A stretch of DNA of 64,000 nucleotides from Paenibacillus barcinonensis (GTDB lineage Bacteria > Bacillota > Bacilli > Paenibacillales > Paenibacillaceae): contig NZ_QJSW01000003.1 of NCBI RefSeq assembly GCF_003217495.1, positions 124,001 through 188,000 on the forward strand, written 5' to 3'. The number at the start of each line of letters is the position of its first letter. Positions within the stretch are counted from its first letter, which is position 1. The notes under the pieces were generated by a model. That model made no database searches, was not told where the DNA came from, and saw nothing but the letters and a program-made list of their open reading frames with translations. Made by a program: the position numbers and the translations under genes. Of this stretch, positions 8,639 to 21,195 are shown one piece after another.

Positions 8639-9978
8639 ACCCAAGTCGGCTGTACTTTGAACATTGTTGCTTCTTCAACCTTCTCGCTAGGTGCTTTGGA
8701 TGCATCCAGCTTAGGCTCTTCCACTGAAATGCGGTAAATATCTGCACCCAAACCATTCAGCTTCTCTGCCAGATGTACGTAACCACGGTCGATGTGATGC
8801 ACACCGCCAACCTCGGTCGTACCTTCAGCTACCAAGCCAGCAATGATCAGAGCAGCTCCTGCACGCAAGTCTGTAGCTGTCACCTTGGCACCCTTCAGCT
8901 TGGCATTGCCCGTAATGATGGACGAACGTCCCTCAACTTTGATCTCCGCATTCATCAACTGGAACTCGTCAACGTGCATGAAGCGGTTCTCAAACACCGT
9001 CTCCGTTACTACGCTGGTTCCCTCGGATGCGAGCAGCAAAGCCATCATCTGCGATTGCATATCTGTCGGGAAACCTGGGTATGGTAATGTTTTGACGTCT
9101 ACCGCCTTGAGAGGACGGTCCGCAATAACACGTACACCGTTCTCGTCCGGCTGTACCGTTACACCCATCTCTTCCAGCTTGGCAATAACAGAACCCAGAT
9201 GATCGGAGATTGCACCTTCAACATAAACGTCTCCACCGGAAATTGCAGCTGCGGCCATATATGTGCCTGCTTCAATGCGATCCGGGATGACCGTATGTTT
9301 GACACCAGACAGCTTTTCCACACCTTCAATGCGGATCACACCTGTGCCTGCGCCGCGAACTTTCGCTCCCATTCCGTTAAGGAAGTTAGCCAGATCAACG
9401 ATCTCAGGTTCCTTGGCAGCATTCTCCAGCACTGTTACACCTTCAGCCAAAGTTGCAGCCATCATAATATTTTGAGTGGCACCTACGGAAGCCACATCCA
9501 GATAAATTTTTGCACCGCGCAGCCGCCCTTGGCTACGTGCTTCGATATAACCCTGGCCCAAGCTGATCTCGGCTCCCATGGCTTCAAACCCTTTGAGGTG
9601 CTGATCAATCGGTCTTGTACCGATCGCACATCCTCCAGGCAATGAGATTCTTGTTTGACCCAAACGCGTCAACAAAGGCCCCATGACCAGAAAAGACGCC
9701 CGCATCTTACTAACCCATTCATACGGGGCTTCACAAGAAGTCAGATTCTCCGCATTCACAGTAATCACTTCGTCCCGGTATGTAACTCCCGCTCCCAGCG
9801 ATTCCAACACTTTGTTAATCGTCATCACATCGTCTAGAGGAGGTGCGTCAATAATAACGCTTTGTCCTTCTTCCCCTAAGAGAGAGGCAGCGATGATCGG
9901 AAGAACAGAATTTTTAGCGCCGCTAACTTTGACACTTCCGGTCAATCTTTTGCCACCGCGGACGATAAATTTGCTCAT
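8635..9978 (-). CDS. murA: UDP-N-acetylglucosamine 1-carboxyvinyltransferase MurA
   Basis: First committed step of peptidoglycan synthesis: transfer of enolpyruvate from PEP to UDP-GlcNAc, the target of fosfomycin. 447 residues. The N-terminal Lys-Asn motif ([13 protein letters not shown]) and the loop with the catalytic cysteine ([15 protein letters not shown], near residue 118) are intact, so the enzyme should be active and fosfomycin-sensitive by that residue. Two adjacent ATG codons (9979-9981 and 9976-9978) follow GGAGGG; the second gives the better spacing and MSKFIVRGG. By position it corresponds to murAA of B. subtilis. Confidence 0.96.
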   Translation of the reverse strand: MSKFIVRGGKRLTGSVKVSGAKNSVLPIIAASLLGEEGQSVIIDAPPLDDVMTINKVLESLGAGVTYRDEVITVNAENLTSCEAPYEWVSKMRASFLVMGPLLTRLGQTRISLPGGCAIGTRPIDQHLKGFEAMGAEISLGQGYIEARSQGRLRGAKIYLDVASVGATQNIMMAATLAEGVTVLENAAKEPEIVDLANFLNGMGAKVRGAGTGVIRIEGVEKLSGVKHTVIPDRIEAGTYMAAAAISGGDVYVEGAISDHLGSVIAKLEEMGVTVQPDENGVRVIADRPLKAVDVKTLPYPGFPTDMQSQMMALLLASEGTSVVTETVFENRFMHVDEFQLMNAEIKVEGRSSIITGNAKLKGAKVTATDLRAGAALIIAGLVAEGTTEVGGVHHIDRGYVHLAEKLNGLGADIYRISVEEPKLDASKAPSEKVEEATMFKVQPTWV

Positions 9979-9981
9979 CAT

Positions 9982-10505
9982 GGTTCCCTCCGCGCTTTTA
10001 TTCCCTTTTCCTCATTCCGGAATACGTAAGCCCCACTGTGTTAGAAAGGACTGTTGCTGTGTGTGGAATTTCGACATATTCTGGCATGGTTGCTCAGATG
10101 TCTGTTCAGAAAAGAATTGGTTTGTATAATTCATGATCAATGATACCTTGCATAGTGCTCTGTTCATGCTGCTCCATAGCTTGTAAAACATCATACAGCC
10201 CTGCAAAGCATCAAAACAGACCAAATGGGATGATTTTTAGCCGGTTGTTACCGGGTATCCCCTTTATAACTTGCATAATTAAAGAAAAATTGTGAATTCC
10301 CTAACTTCCATCATAACATTGTTGAATTAAACGATACAAGCATTTTTACATAAAACATTGAAAATCCATCCAAATAATTGTTCACATTTCTTTCTTATTT
10401 TCTGGATCGCCAACTCATACTCTAATTGTTAACACAATTAATCGATGTTATTCGACATTGAGCCGCTTGAAGAACCTAACAGATGATTAACCAACCATCT
10501 CAACA
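9982..10505. other. Intergenic region between murA and the DUF1146 gene
   Basis: About 520 AT-rich bases. In B. subtilis a ywmB gene lies in this position, but no frame here shows a protein of that kind. I see no terminator or riboswitch; the murA promoter must lie within. Confidence 0.5.
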
Positions 10506-10763
10506 TTAAAACAAATTTTTGAGCATTTGTGTCCATGACAAGTAGTCAATGACAAAGCCAGCCACGGCATGCCCCAAAATAATGGCGAGCAGCAAATGCA
10601 GTAGTCTTCCCTGAGCACCTCTTGGTTGTCTGATGACCAAATCCAATTTCAGATTCTGCAACGCCCACCAGGAAATCGCTATACATAAAAGAGAGACTAA
10701 CATTGAGATCAAGCTGTTCGTGCTCAAAGTCTGGTTCACCTGGTTCGCCAGATCATTAACCAT
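10506..10763 (-). CDS. DUF1146 family small membrane protein (YwzB-like)
   Basis: 85 residues with two predicted membrane helices (SLISMLVSLLCIAISWWAL near 17-36 and LLHLLLAIILGHAVAGFVI near 54-72) separated by a short basic loop (IRQPRGAQGR). This two-helix form, and its place between the ATP synthase operon and murA, match the DUF1146/YwzB family of Bacillales. No function is known. The ATG at 10761-10763 has GGAGGTAAG upstream. It stands alone, after the atp terminator. Confidence 0.8.
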   Translation of the reverse strand: MVNDLANQVNQTLSTNSLISMLVSLLCIAISWWALQNLKLDLVIRQPRGAQGRLLHLLLAIILGHAVAGFVIDYLSWTQMLKNLF

Positions 10764-11223
10764 ACCTTCTTACCTCCACCTCGATTGTTGCAGCGATTCA
10801 GCATATCATATGCCCAACACCCATAACATGTTAGTAGATGGAGTGTTCGGAGCACGAATGCCGTTTCAGCTGTCAGTTTTACTCCTGGATTGCAGGATCA
10901 TCTGCTGACTCTAAGGAATATAGGCTGTTTCACTATCTTTTGTCAATTACATTGATTTCCACTTCAAAAATATTTTAATTTTAATTGATGAGGATTGGGT
11001 AACTAAACCGACATAAAAGAACGTTATATCCATTTCGATTCTGTCATTTCCTCGGAAATAATTCAACTTATTCTCGTAAAAATGGTTCTATTAGCGGCAT
11101 ATGCCTATACTCCTTTAGTCCTACATGTTATTCATCCCAAAAGAGAACGGTGAATGCTGCGAAATGAAACTTTTCATACTATATAAAGAGACACACCTCT
11201 AACCTTCATATTCAGGAATCGCT
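10764..11223. other. Intergenic region between atpC and the DUF1146 gene
   Basis: About 460 AT-rich bases with only short chance frames. It should contain the promoter of the DUF1146 gene. No structured RNA was recognised. Confidence 0.45.
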
Positions 11224-11264
11224 ACAAAAAGTAAAAGAACCCGGCAGACTGTGTCGCCGGGCTC
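11224..11264 (-). terminator. Terminator of the ATP synthase operon
   Basis: On the minus strand GAGCCCGGC pairs with GCCGGGTTC (one G-U pair) around a 10-base loop, followed by TTTTACTTTTT. It lies just past the atpC stop. Confidence 0.85.
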
Positions 11265-11275
11265 CATAAATCACA

Positions 11276-11680
11276 TTATTTGCCGTATACATTGATCCGG
11301 TTAACCGCTTTTTGCAAAGCAATCTCTGCACGGCGGTGATCAAAGTGGTCCTGATTGCTTTGGCTGGCAAGCCGGCGTTCTGCCCGCTCTTTAGCCGCAC
11401 GCGCACGATCCACATCAATGCTTTCCGGGAATTCGGCACTCTCTGCAAGTACAACAACCTTATCTTTGCGGACTTCGATAAAGCCGCCGCCGATGGCAAC
11501 CTGCTTGTTATCTTTTCCGTTTTTGATAATGATCGGTGCAATTTTCAATGGGGTTACCATCGGAATATGTCCTGGCAAAATACCAAGTTCCCCGTCAACC
11601 CCGGTAGCGATAATGCTATCCACCTGCTGTGAATAGACAAGACGCTCAGGCGTTACAATCTCCAACAAAAAGGTGCTCAA
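11276..11680 (-). CDS. atpC: ATP synthase epsilon subunit
   Basis: Epsilon subunit of the F1 stalk, coupling rotation and inhibiting hydrolysis. 134 residues: N-terminal beta-sandwich (LLEIVTPERLVYSQQ, GELGILPGHIPMVTPL, GGFIEV) and a C-terminal pair of helices rich in Glu/Arg (RARAAKERAERRLA). I chose a TTG start at 11678-11680: GGAGGG lies 6 bases upstream, whereas for the in-frame ATG at 11684-11686 the ribosome site would abut the codon. Last gene of the atp operon. Confidence 0.93.
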   Translation of the reverse strand: MSTFLLEIVTPERLVYSQQVDSIIATGVDGELGILPGHIPMVTPLKIAPIIIKNGKDNKQVAIGGGFIEVRKDKVVVLAESAEFPESIDVDRARAAKERAERRLASQSNQDHFDHRRAEIALQKAVNRINVYGK

Positions 11681-11743
11681 TTCCATCCCTCCTGAAACTA
11701 TCCGAAGGATAGCTCGCTTCATAAGGACAATCCTGGACTCAGA

Positions 11744-13162
<1,419 letters not shown>

Positions 13163-13288
13163 CTACAAGCCTGCTACTTTTTGCATGAAATGAGTTATCT
13201 CATTATGTGCATTGCAAGCTTTCATATATAAACACGTACATTCATAACCGTTCATAGCCAGTTTTCACCGCGTAAAACGTCCGTTCCG

Positions 13289-14158
13289 TTAACCTTGTGC
13301 ATTAGCTCCCGCTACGATCTCCGTAATCTCCTGCGTGATCGCCGCTTGACGTGCTCGGTTATACGTCAATGACAGATCATTAATAAGCTTGGACGCATTT
13401 TTGGTCGCATTGCCCATGGCTGTCATTTTCGCACCGAGTTCACTCGCCTTGCCATCCAGAAGAGCTCCGTAGATCAGGGTTTCTGCATAACGAGGCAACA
13501 GTACCTCAAGCACGGCTTCAGGAGACGGCTCATACTCGTAGCTGGCAGTCAAACCTTCAGAAGCAGATACCTCTGGTGTTTCCATTGGAAGAAGACGCTC
13601 CACCGTAGGAATCTGAGTCAACGCATTCACAAAGCGGTTATAGCAAATGAATACTTCATCAAACTCAGCAAGCTCATAACCGTGTACAGCTTCGTGTGCA
13701 ATGGACTTGATATCTGCAAATTCAGGTGAATCGGATAGGTCAGTTGTGTTGGACACCATATCCATCTCACGTCTTCTGAAGTAGTCACGACCTTTACGGC
13801 CAATGACGTACAGAGCGTAATCATTTTTGGAGTTATGCTTTTCCTTCAGTGTCTGATTCACCAAACGCAGGATGTTCGCATTGTATCCACCCGCCAGACC
13901 ACGATCCGATGTAATTACAAGATAAGCTGTCTTCTTAACGGGACGGCTTTCCAGCATCGGATGTTTAATGCCCTTTGTGCTTGTAGCAATGCTCGCTACA
14001 ACCTCTTTCAGTTTTTCTGAATAAGGTCGTGCTGCTTCAGCCTTTTCCTGTGCTTTACGCAGCTTGGCTGCCGCAACCATTTCCATTGCTTTGGTGATCT
14101 GCTTTGTACTTTGCACACTTTTAATTTGCCGCTTGATTTCGCGCATGCCTTTTGCCAT
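13289..14158 (-). CDS. atpG: ATP synthase gamma subunit
   Basis: Central rotor shaft of F1. 289 residues with the conserved N-terminal helix (MREIKRQIKSVQSTKQITKAMEMVAAAKLRKAQ), the Rossmann-like middle (VITSDRGLAGGYNANILR) and the C-terminal helix SLTYNRARQAAITQEITEIVAGA. It is separated from atpA by 163 bases that contain two covarying hairpins. Confidence 0.98.
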   Translation of the reverse strand: MAKGMREIKRQIKSVQSTKQITKAMEMVAAAKLRKAQEKAEAARPYSEKLKEVVASIATSTKGIKHPMLESRPVKKTAYLVITSDRGLAGGYNANILRLVNQTLKEKHNSKNDYALYVIGRKGRDYFRRREMDMVSNTTDLSDSPEFADIKSIAHEAVHGYELAEFDEVFICYNRFVNALTQIPTVERLLPMETPEVSASEGLTASYEYEPSPEAVLEVLLPRYAETLIYGALLDGKASELGAKMTAMGNATKNASKLINDLSLTYNRARQAAITQEITEIVAGANAQG

Positions 14159-14174
14159 GATTTCACCACCTTAA

Positions 14175-14246
14175 AGTTTTGACAACGTCAAAACTACTTC
14201 GTAAGCATATACCGAACTTTGGCAAAGCCAAAGTTACTTCGTAAGC
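14175..14246 (-). repeat. Tandem pair of hairpins with matching flanks and compensatory stems
   Basis: Two copies of a unit of about 32 bases in the atpA-atpG gap. Copy 1: stem AGTTTTGAC / GTCAAAACT (14175-14195). Copy 2: stem AACTTTGGC / GCCAAAGTT (14215-14235). Each has 9 bp and a 3-base loop and each is followed by ACTTCGTAAGC. The stems differ at paired positions (for example A-T against G-C), so the pairing and not the sequence has been kept. Confidence 0.75.
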
Positions 14247-14321
14247 TTCTGTAGACTTCAATTGAAATCGCACATGCAGACATGCGGAATCGTATGCCAA
14301 CTCCGCAGCCGCATTGATCTA

Positions 14322-15842
<1,521 letters not shown>

Positions 15843-15852
15843 TCACCCCAAT

Positions 15853-16401
15853 CTACTGTACTCGTCTGTTAAAAGACTGCTCAAGACGCTCCAGCTTGCC
15901 AGCCAAGCTGCCGTCATAGATCGTATCGCCAATGGCGACTTTCAATCCGCCCAGCAGAGCAGGATCGACAATGTTCTCGATACGAATCTTTTTATTCACA
16001 CGGCTGCCGAATTCACGCGCCACCGCTTCTTTTTCTTCTTCGTTCAATGCATATGTCGAGTATACGTGAGCATCGGCAATTCCCAGGGAATCTCCTTCAA
16101 TCTTCACATAATCACTCAACAACTCTTCCAGCAACTCCACACGGCCACGCTCAATGAGGAGCTGAACCGTGCGCAGAACAGGCTCCGACACTTTGCCGTC
16201 AAGACTTGTATGAATCACTGTTCGTTTGGCTTCATCCGAGATATTAGGAGATACGATAAATTTGATAATATCGGCATCACCGGTCAATCCACGAACAACG
16301 GCATGAAGTTCCTGTTCAACTTCAAGCACTCGCTGTTGCTCAAGCGCAACCTCAAACAGTGCTTTGGCGTAACGTTTGGCAACAATCGTATCGCGGCTCA
16401 T
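15853..16401 (-). CDS. atpH: ATP synthase delta subunit
   Basis: Delta (OSCP-type) subunit that ties the top of F1 to the b-subunit stator. 182 residues: helical N-domain (VAKRYAKALFEVALEQ) and the C-terminal signature GLKVAIGDTIYDGSLAGKLERL. The start ATG overlaps the atpF stop by 4 bases (ATGA), so translation is coupled. Confidence 0.97.
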   Translation of the reverse strand: MSRDTIVAKRYAKALFEVALEQQRVLEVEQELHAVVRGLTGDADIIKFIVSPNISDEAKRTVIHTSLDGKVSEPVLRTVQLLIERGRVELLEELLSDYVKIEGDSLGIADAHVYSTYALNEEEKEAVAREFGSRVNKKIRIENIVDPALLGGLKVAIGDTIYDGSLAGKLERLEQSFNRRVQ

Positions 16402-16886
16402 TGTCTGCCCCCTACCTCATTGAGGTATTGGTTCACAAGCTCTTCCTGTGCAGGACCGTTCTCAACTTCTTTTTTGATCAGTTTCGAAGCGATCTGTACC
16501 GAAGCAGAACCAAGCTCACTGCGCAACGCTGCAACTGCCTTGTTCTTCTCGCTTTGAATCTCTCTAACCGCATCGTCTTTCAAGCGATTCGCCTCAGATT
16601 TAGCATCCGCCAAAATCGTTTCAGCTTGTTTGTTACCTGTTTGTTTGGACAGCTCAATGATATCATGGGCTTCCTTACGCGCCTGCTCAAGAGCCTGCTT
16701 CTGCTCCTCAACATACGCCATAGCCTGTTCACGAGTTTGCGCAGCCTCATTCATCTGCGTCATTACGAGTTCACGACGTTTCTCCATAATAGAGAAAAGC
16801 GGGCCAAATGCATAACGGCTAAGCAGCCAGTATAAAATGACAAAAGCGATAATCGCCAGAACTGTATTTTCCCATACGAAATTCAA
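16398..16886 (-). CDS. atpF: ATP synthase b subunit
   Basis: Stator b subunit: one N-terminal membrane helix (NTVLAIIAFVILYWLLSRYAF) then a long charged coiled coil (EKRRELVMTQMNEAAQTREQ onward). 162 residues. I prefer a TTG start at 16884-16886 (product MNFVWENT), since AAGGAG lies 8 bases upstream; the GTG at 16893-16895 overlaps that ribosome site. Overlaps atpH by 4 bases. Confidence 0.95.
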   Translation of the reverse strand: MNFVWENTVLAIIAFVILYWLLSRYAFGPLFSIMEKRRELVMTQMNEAAQTREQAMAYVEEQKQALEQARKEAHDIIELSKQTGNKQAETILADAKSEANRLKDDAVREIQSEKNKAVAALRSELGSASVQIASKLIKKEVENGPAQEELVNQYLNEVGGRQ

Positions 16887-16999
16887 TCTGTTCACTCCTT
16901 CCTGGAGATATCCTCAGGCTGCACTTCCGAGTATAACGGACGCTACCTAAAAAGAAGGCGCGGAGGGCTGTGGCCTTCCCCGCCAAACCTGCAATAATA

Positions 17000-17263
<264 letters not shown>

Positions 17264-17299
17264 TCAGTCCTGCAGAGCTAGTCCGTCTGGACTTGAATC

Positions 17300-18118
17300 T
17301 TAATGTTCCTCGTGTGACTCAACCGTTTGTGAAATGTATACCATCATCAATACGGTAAATACAAAGGCCTGAATCGCACCGATAAAGATACTGAACCCTT
17401 GCCAAGCTGTCAGCAATGGAATCGCCGCAATGGCACCAATCCATTTGAACGCCGTCAACTTCATGATCGTGGAGATCAACACTTCACCTGCGAAGATGTT
17501 TGCAAACAAACGCATACCGTGTGTAAGCAATTTGGATGCCGTCTCGACGATATTAATCGGGAAGAACAACCAATGTGGCTGGAAGTAGTGTTTAAGATAC
17601 GCTTTGGTATTCTTGAACAATCCCAGTCCGTGAGCAATCAAAAAGGCAATGATTGCAAGTCCCATTGTGACAGATAGATCTGCCGTTGGAGATTTCCACC
17701 ATGCGATTTCAATGTGAGGGTGAGCTTCCGGGTTCTTCTCGTGTGCTTTGTTGAAAGCTTCAACTACAGTAACGAGCGGCTGCCCAGCTATCTTAGCTTG
17801 ATCGGCTTCTGTAATGCCAGTAACGACACCAAAAGGAAGCCCCAGCATGTTACCAACAAAAATGAACATAATCATCGTGGTTGCTAGAGTAAGGAAGTGC
17901 TGACCCTTCTTCATGTCCATCGTACTTGAGATCAGGTTGCGTACAAATTCGATAGCCCATTCCAAAAAGTTCTGCAGCTTACCCGGGTTCTCCACGGACA
18001 AGTTTCTTGTTGCCAGCTTACAGATCACAAAGACAATTAAACTAGTCACCACCAGCATAAGTAATACTGATAAATCCAGTCTGAATCCACCCAAATCAAT
18101 TATGGGAGCTTCATGCAT
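17300..18118 (-). CDS. atpB: ATP synthase a subunit
   Basis: Membrane stator subunit with the half-channels for protons. 272 residues with five to six helices. The essential Arg is in HGMRLFANIFAGEVLIS near residue 200, and the last helix has GAIQAFVFTVLMMVYI. A hydrophilic stretch near residues 110-135 (AFNKAHEKNPEAHPH) lies in an extracellular loop. Between the AtpI-like gene and atpE. Confidence 0.97.
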   Translation of the reverse strand: MHEAPIIDLGGFRLDLSVLLMLVVTSLIVFVICKLATRNLSVENPGKLQNFLEWAIEFVRNLISSTMDMKKGQHFLTLATTMIMFIFVGNMLGLPFGVVTGITEADQAKIAGQPLVTVVEAFNKAHEKNPEAHPHIEIAWWKSPTADLSVTMGLAIIAFLIAHGLGLFKNTKAYLKHYFQPHWLFFPINIVETASKLLTHGMRLFANIFAGEVLISTIMKLTAFKWIGAIAAIPLLTAWQGFSIFIGAIQAFVFTVLMMVYISQTVESHEEH

Positions 18119-18160
18119 ATTTTTCTCACCCCTTTCTCGCGCGCGATACAGTGTCAGATC

Positions 18161-18541
18161 TTAAATTTCTGTGTTACGGGATAAAATAATCCCTATAAAA
18201 AGGAGGGAAAATTGCGCAAGAAACAGTCCGCCTACAACCGCATATGTATTGAGGTACTGCGGAAATTGCATCGCCAGAAAAACACCGAGCACTGCGAGCG
18301 CTGCTCTTGTCAAAAAACCCAGATTTACCCTTTTCAAATTACCTCCGACCGCATCATCTGCCATAATTCTCACCTTACGTCCCAGATACGAGGCATTAAT
18401 CCAGCTAATTACAGCACCTAATGCAACGCCAACCCCGATGGTCTGTATAGCGGGAAACAACGCAGCAATCAGAAAACAGATCATGAGGATGGTCAAAATA
18501 CTCACGGACATCCATCTGCGATATCTGGCTAGTTCACTCAT
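18161..18541 (-). CDS. atpI: ATP synthase subunit I-like membrane protein
   Basis: 126-residue protein with four membrane helices, fitting the AtpI family (c-ring assembly/ion delivery, not essential where tested). I place the start at the ATG 18539-18541, which overlaps the preceding gene's stop by 8 bases and has GGGGGAAAG upstream. It is immediately before atpB. Sequence conservation in this family is weak, so the assignment rests mainly on position and topology. Confidence 0.82.
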   Translation of the reverse strand: MSELARYRRWMSVSILTILMICFLIAALFPAIQTIGVGVALGAVISWINASYLGRKVRIMADDAVGGNLKRVNLGFLTRAALAVLGVFLAMQFPQYLNTYAVVGGLFLAQFSLLFIGIILSRNTEI

Positions 18542-18788
18542 CACTTTCCCCCATGAATTTTTTAGCAATAAAGTAAATGCTTACCCCACCTGCTGCGAGA
18601 AAAAAGAGAACGCTTACGGCGATCCATATTCCGCTTCCGCCAATGGTCTTGTCCAACCACGAGCCAGCGTAATATCCGGCAACAGCGAGCAAAGCAATCT
18701 CGATTCCAAAAGCTGTAACGAGTCCCATTGCTTTCCATACCTTATCATCATGGTTACGGGATGAATTTGGTTTGTTCGAATCGGCCAT
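18534..18788 (-). CDS. AtpZ/AtpI family protein
   Basis: 84 residues with two membrane helices (MGLVTAFGIEIALLAVAGYYAGSWLD is the first region; WIAVSVLFFLAAGGVSIYFIAK the second) and a polar, Asn/Ser-rich N-terminus. The glycine-rich first helix and the YYAGSWLD turn match the AtpZ family, small partners of AtpI encoded at the head of atp operons and sometimes linked to Mg2+/Ca2+ supply. First gene of the atp operon here. Confidence 0.8.
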   Translation of the reverse strand: MADSNKPNSSRNHDDKVWKAMGLVTAFGIEIALLAVAGYYAGSWLDKTIGGSGIWIAVSVLFFLAAGGVSIYFIAKKFMGESDE

Positions 18789-18923
18789 TTTTCACGCCAC
18801 CCTTGCAATCCCAGTTAATTTTACTGAATGATGAGAGCCTTTGTCAATTGATTGATTTTAGCGTTTTAAAGGGGGAAACGACGGGGGTATGAGCATTCAA
18901 AGCCCATAAACCCGCGTAAACCG

Positions 18924-18938
18924 TACAGTTTAACTGTA
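18924..18938. repeat. 15-bp palindrome between mnaA and the atp operon
   Basis: TACAGTT-T-AACTGTA is a perfect inverted repeat with a one-base centre. It lies 136 bases upstream of the first atp gene and 37 bases past the mnaA stop, without a T-run, so it looks like a protein site and not a terminator. Binding factor unknown. Confidence 0.4.
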
Positions 18939-18974
18939 TGCTATCCCCTCCATAAATCAAACAGAAAATGTGAA

Positions 18975-20132
18975 TTATTTTTTGAACGTTCTGTGAAATG
19001 ATTCTGGACGCTCACTATTTACGCCGAAATGGTGCAAAATCGCATTGACAATTCTTTCCGATGCATGTCCATCACCGTATGGGTTGGCAGCCTGGCTCAT
19101 GCTTGCATACAACGTTTCGTCTGTAAGCAGAGCTTTGGTCCGTTCATAAACACGCTCCTCGTCCGTCCCTACCAATTCCAGCGTGCCGGCTTCAATGCCT
19201 TCAGGGCGCTCTGTTGTATCACGCAATACAAGAACAGGCACACCAAACGAAGGCGCTTCTTCCTGCAGACCGCCCGAATCGGTCAGGATCAAGTGAGTGT
19301 GCGGGTAAAAGTTATGCAAATCCACTACGTCTAGTGGATCAATTAACTGTATACGGGGATGATTCCCCAAAATCGCGTGAGCCGGCTCCTTCACAGCAGG
19401 ACTAGGATGCACCGGGTACACGATGGCAATATCCTCGAATTCGTCAGCAATACGTTTGACGGCTTGGAAAATGTTGCGGTGAGGCTCGCCTTGAGATTCA
19501 CGGCGATGAGCAGTCATCAACACAAGGCGTTTGCCTTGTGCCCAATCTAGTACCGGGTGCTTGTAATCCTCCCGTACTGTATATTGAAACACATCTGTTA
19601 CGGTGTTGCCTGTGACGTAGGTACTAGACTCCGGTTTATTTTCCTTGGCAAGGTTGGAGGCAGACCAGTCCGTTGGTGCAAAATGCAAATCAGCCAGAAC
19701 CCCCGTCAGTTGGCGGTTCATCTCCTCGGGATACGGTGACAGCTTGTTCCACGTCCGCAGTCCGGCTTCCACATGTCCTACCTGTATCTGTTGCAGGAAC
19801 GCTGCATAGCTGGCTACAAATGTCGTAAGTGTATCTCCGTGTACGAGTACAATATCCGGCTTCGCTTCACGCAGAACCGGCTCCAGGCCGCCAAGAACGC
19901 GAATGGTAATCTCGTTCAGAGTTTGACGATCCTTCATAACATCCAGATCATAATCGGGATGAATGTCGAAAACTTCAAGAACCTGATCCAGCATCTGACG
20001 ATGCTGCGCAGTTACGCAAACAATCGACTCGATCGACTCGGGATGCTTCTGCAATTCGAGAATCAGCGGAGCCATCTTGATGGCTTCCGGGCGCACCCCG
20101 AAAATGGTCATGACTTTAATTTTTTTGGACAT
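18975..20132 (-). CDS. mnaA: UDP-N-acetylglucosamine 2-epimerase (non-hydrolysing)
   Basis: Interconverts UDP-GlcNAc and UDP-ManNAc, used for teichoic-acid linkage units and other wall or surface polysaccharides. 385 residues with the GT-B-like fold: FGVRPEAIKMAPLI near the N-terminus, VCVTAQHRQMLDQVLEVF, VHGDTLTTFVASYAAF, HVEAGLRT, and DSGGLQEEAPSFGVPVLVLRDTTERPE near 290. In B. subtilis the gene is elsewhere; here it sits between upp and the atp operon, 38 bases after upp. Confidence 0.95.
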   Translation of the reverse strand: MSKKIKVMTIFGVRPEAIKMAPLILELQKHPESIESIVCVTAQHRQMLDQVLEVFDIHPDYDLDVMKDRQTLNEITIRVLGGLEPVLREAKPDIVLVHGDTLTTFVASYAAFLQQIQVGHVEAGLRTWNKLSPYPEEMNRQLTGVLADLHFAPTDWSASNLAKENKPESSTYVTGNTVTDVFQYTVREDYKHPVLDWAQGKRLVLMTAHRRESQGEPHRNIFQAVKRIADEFEDIAIVYPVHPSPAVKEPAHAILGNHPRIQLIDPLDVVDLHNFYPHTHLILTDSGGLQEEAPSFGVPVLVLRDTTERPEGIEAGTLELVGTDEERVYERTKALLTDETLYASMSQAANPYGDGHASERIVNAILHHFGVNSERPESFHRTFKK

Positions 20133-20170
20133 TCAAGCAAGGCCCCTTTTCTCATTAGCATGTAATATGC

Positions 20171-20800
20171 TTATTTCGTTCCGTACAAACGGTCTCCTGC
20201 ATCGCCCAATCCTGGCACGATATATCCATGGTCATCCAAACGGTCATCCAGAGCTGCCACATAGATATCTACATCCGGGTGAGCATCCTGTACCGCCTTC
20301 ACACCTTCCGGTGCTGCTACGAGATTCATCATCTTGATCTGGGTGCAGCCGCGTTTTTTGAGCACATCAATAGCTGCAATTGCCGATCCGCCTGTAGCAA
20401 GCATCGGGTCAATCACAATCAGCTGACGCTCGGTCACGTCTGTAGGCAGCTTGGTGTAATACTCAACCGGCTGCAGAGTTTCCGGGTCACGGAACAAACC
20501 AACATGTCCTACTTTTGCCGCTGGCAGAAGCTTCACAACGCCATCCAGCATACCCAGTCCTGCACGCAGAATAGGCACCAGTCCAAGCATACGGCCAGAG
20601 ATGACTTTACCTTGTGTTGCCGCTACAGGTGTCTGCACGTCAATGGATTCCAGCTCCACGTCTCTTGTAATCTCGTACGCCATCAGTGTAGCAACTTCAT
20701 CAACCAGTTCACGAAAATCTTTCGTATTCGTACGCATGTCGCGTATAAACGTCAGTTTGTGTTGAATCAGGGGGTGATCACATATTACTAATTTTCCCAT
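20171..20800 (-). CDS. upp: Uracil phosphoribosyltransferase
   Basis: Salvages uracil to UMP with PRPP. 209 residues; the PRPP loop is [15 protein letters not shown] near residue 132 and the C-terminal uracil-binding segment is [17 protein letters not shown]. Intact length for the family. Its place after glyA follows the Bacillales order. The reductive uracil-degrading operon at 58.6-64 kb would compete for the same substrate. Confidence 0.97.
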   Translation of the reverse strand: MGKLVICDHPLIQHKLTFIRDMRTNTKDFRELVDEVATLMAYEITRDVELESIDVQTPVAATQGKVISGRMLGLVPILRAGLGMLDGVVKLLPAAKVGHVGLFRDPETLQPVEYYTKLPTDVTERQLIVIDPMLATGGSAIAAIDVLKKRGCTQIKMMNLVAAPEGVKAVQDAHPDVDIYVAALDDRLDDHGYIVPGLGDAGDRLYGTK

Positions 20801-20956
20801 TACATTGTCCCTCCGGTAAGTTCTTCATGTGTTAAGCATTTCCAAATATACCTTGCCGTCATTCACAGGCCCGATAAATCCTGTATATTATATCATCACC
20901 CACACCGAATTACACCATCAAAGGGCACCTAATCATTACAGAATAGCAAATCCTAC

Positions 20957-20994
20957 AAAAACAGGACCGGAAAATGATCCATCCGGTCCTGTTT
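20957..20994 (-). terminator. Terminator after glyA
   Basis: Stem of about 13 bp, AAACAGGACCGGA / TCCGGTCCTGTTT (20959-20971 with 20982-20994), followed by TTTTTG on the minus strand. It lies between the glyA region and upp. The stem is strong in either direction. Confidence 0.85.
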
Positions 20995-21039
20995 GCTCGT
21001 GCGGTTGTGTCACTTGAGAGGTTGAAATGCATGTGAACA

Positions 21040-21195
21040 CTATGGATGCTCCGCAAACCGAATGACCTTCCGATCGCTGTTATCCCCGGAATTCTCTGAT
21101 CCACTAATTAAATGGTGAAATTCCGGTGATAAAGGCGAGCGCTTCGCTTCTTCAGGTTCTTTCGATTTGCTCCGTCTGCGTGTTGACATATTAAA
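21040..21195 (-). CDS. Possible small basic protein downstream of glyA
   Basis: A frame of about 51 codons (MFNMSTRRRSKSKEPEEAKR...) between the glyA stop and the glyA terminator, so it would be on the glyA transcript. The product is polar and charged, without a membrane helix or known motif. No strong ribosome site precedes either ATG (21193-21195 or 21184-21186). The frame can be read further upstream to a TTG at 21222. Real coding is uncertain. Confidence 0.3.
   Translation of the reverse strand, partial: FNMSTRRRSKSKEPEEAKRSPLSPEFHHLISGSENSGDNSDRKVIRFAEHP

Noticed and set aside
10012..10224. 70-codon minus-strand frame upstream of murA, considered as a ywmB remnant
   Set aside because: Far shorter than YwmB (about 245 residues), Cys/Met-rich, with no signal peptide or family likeness.
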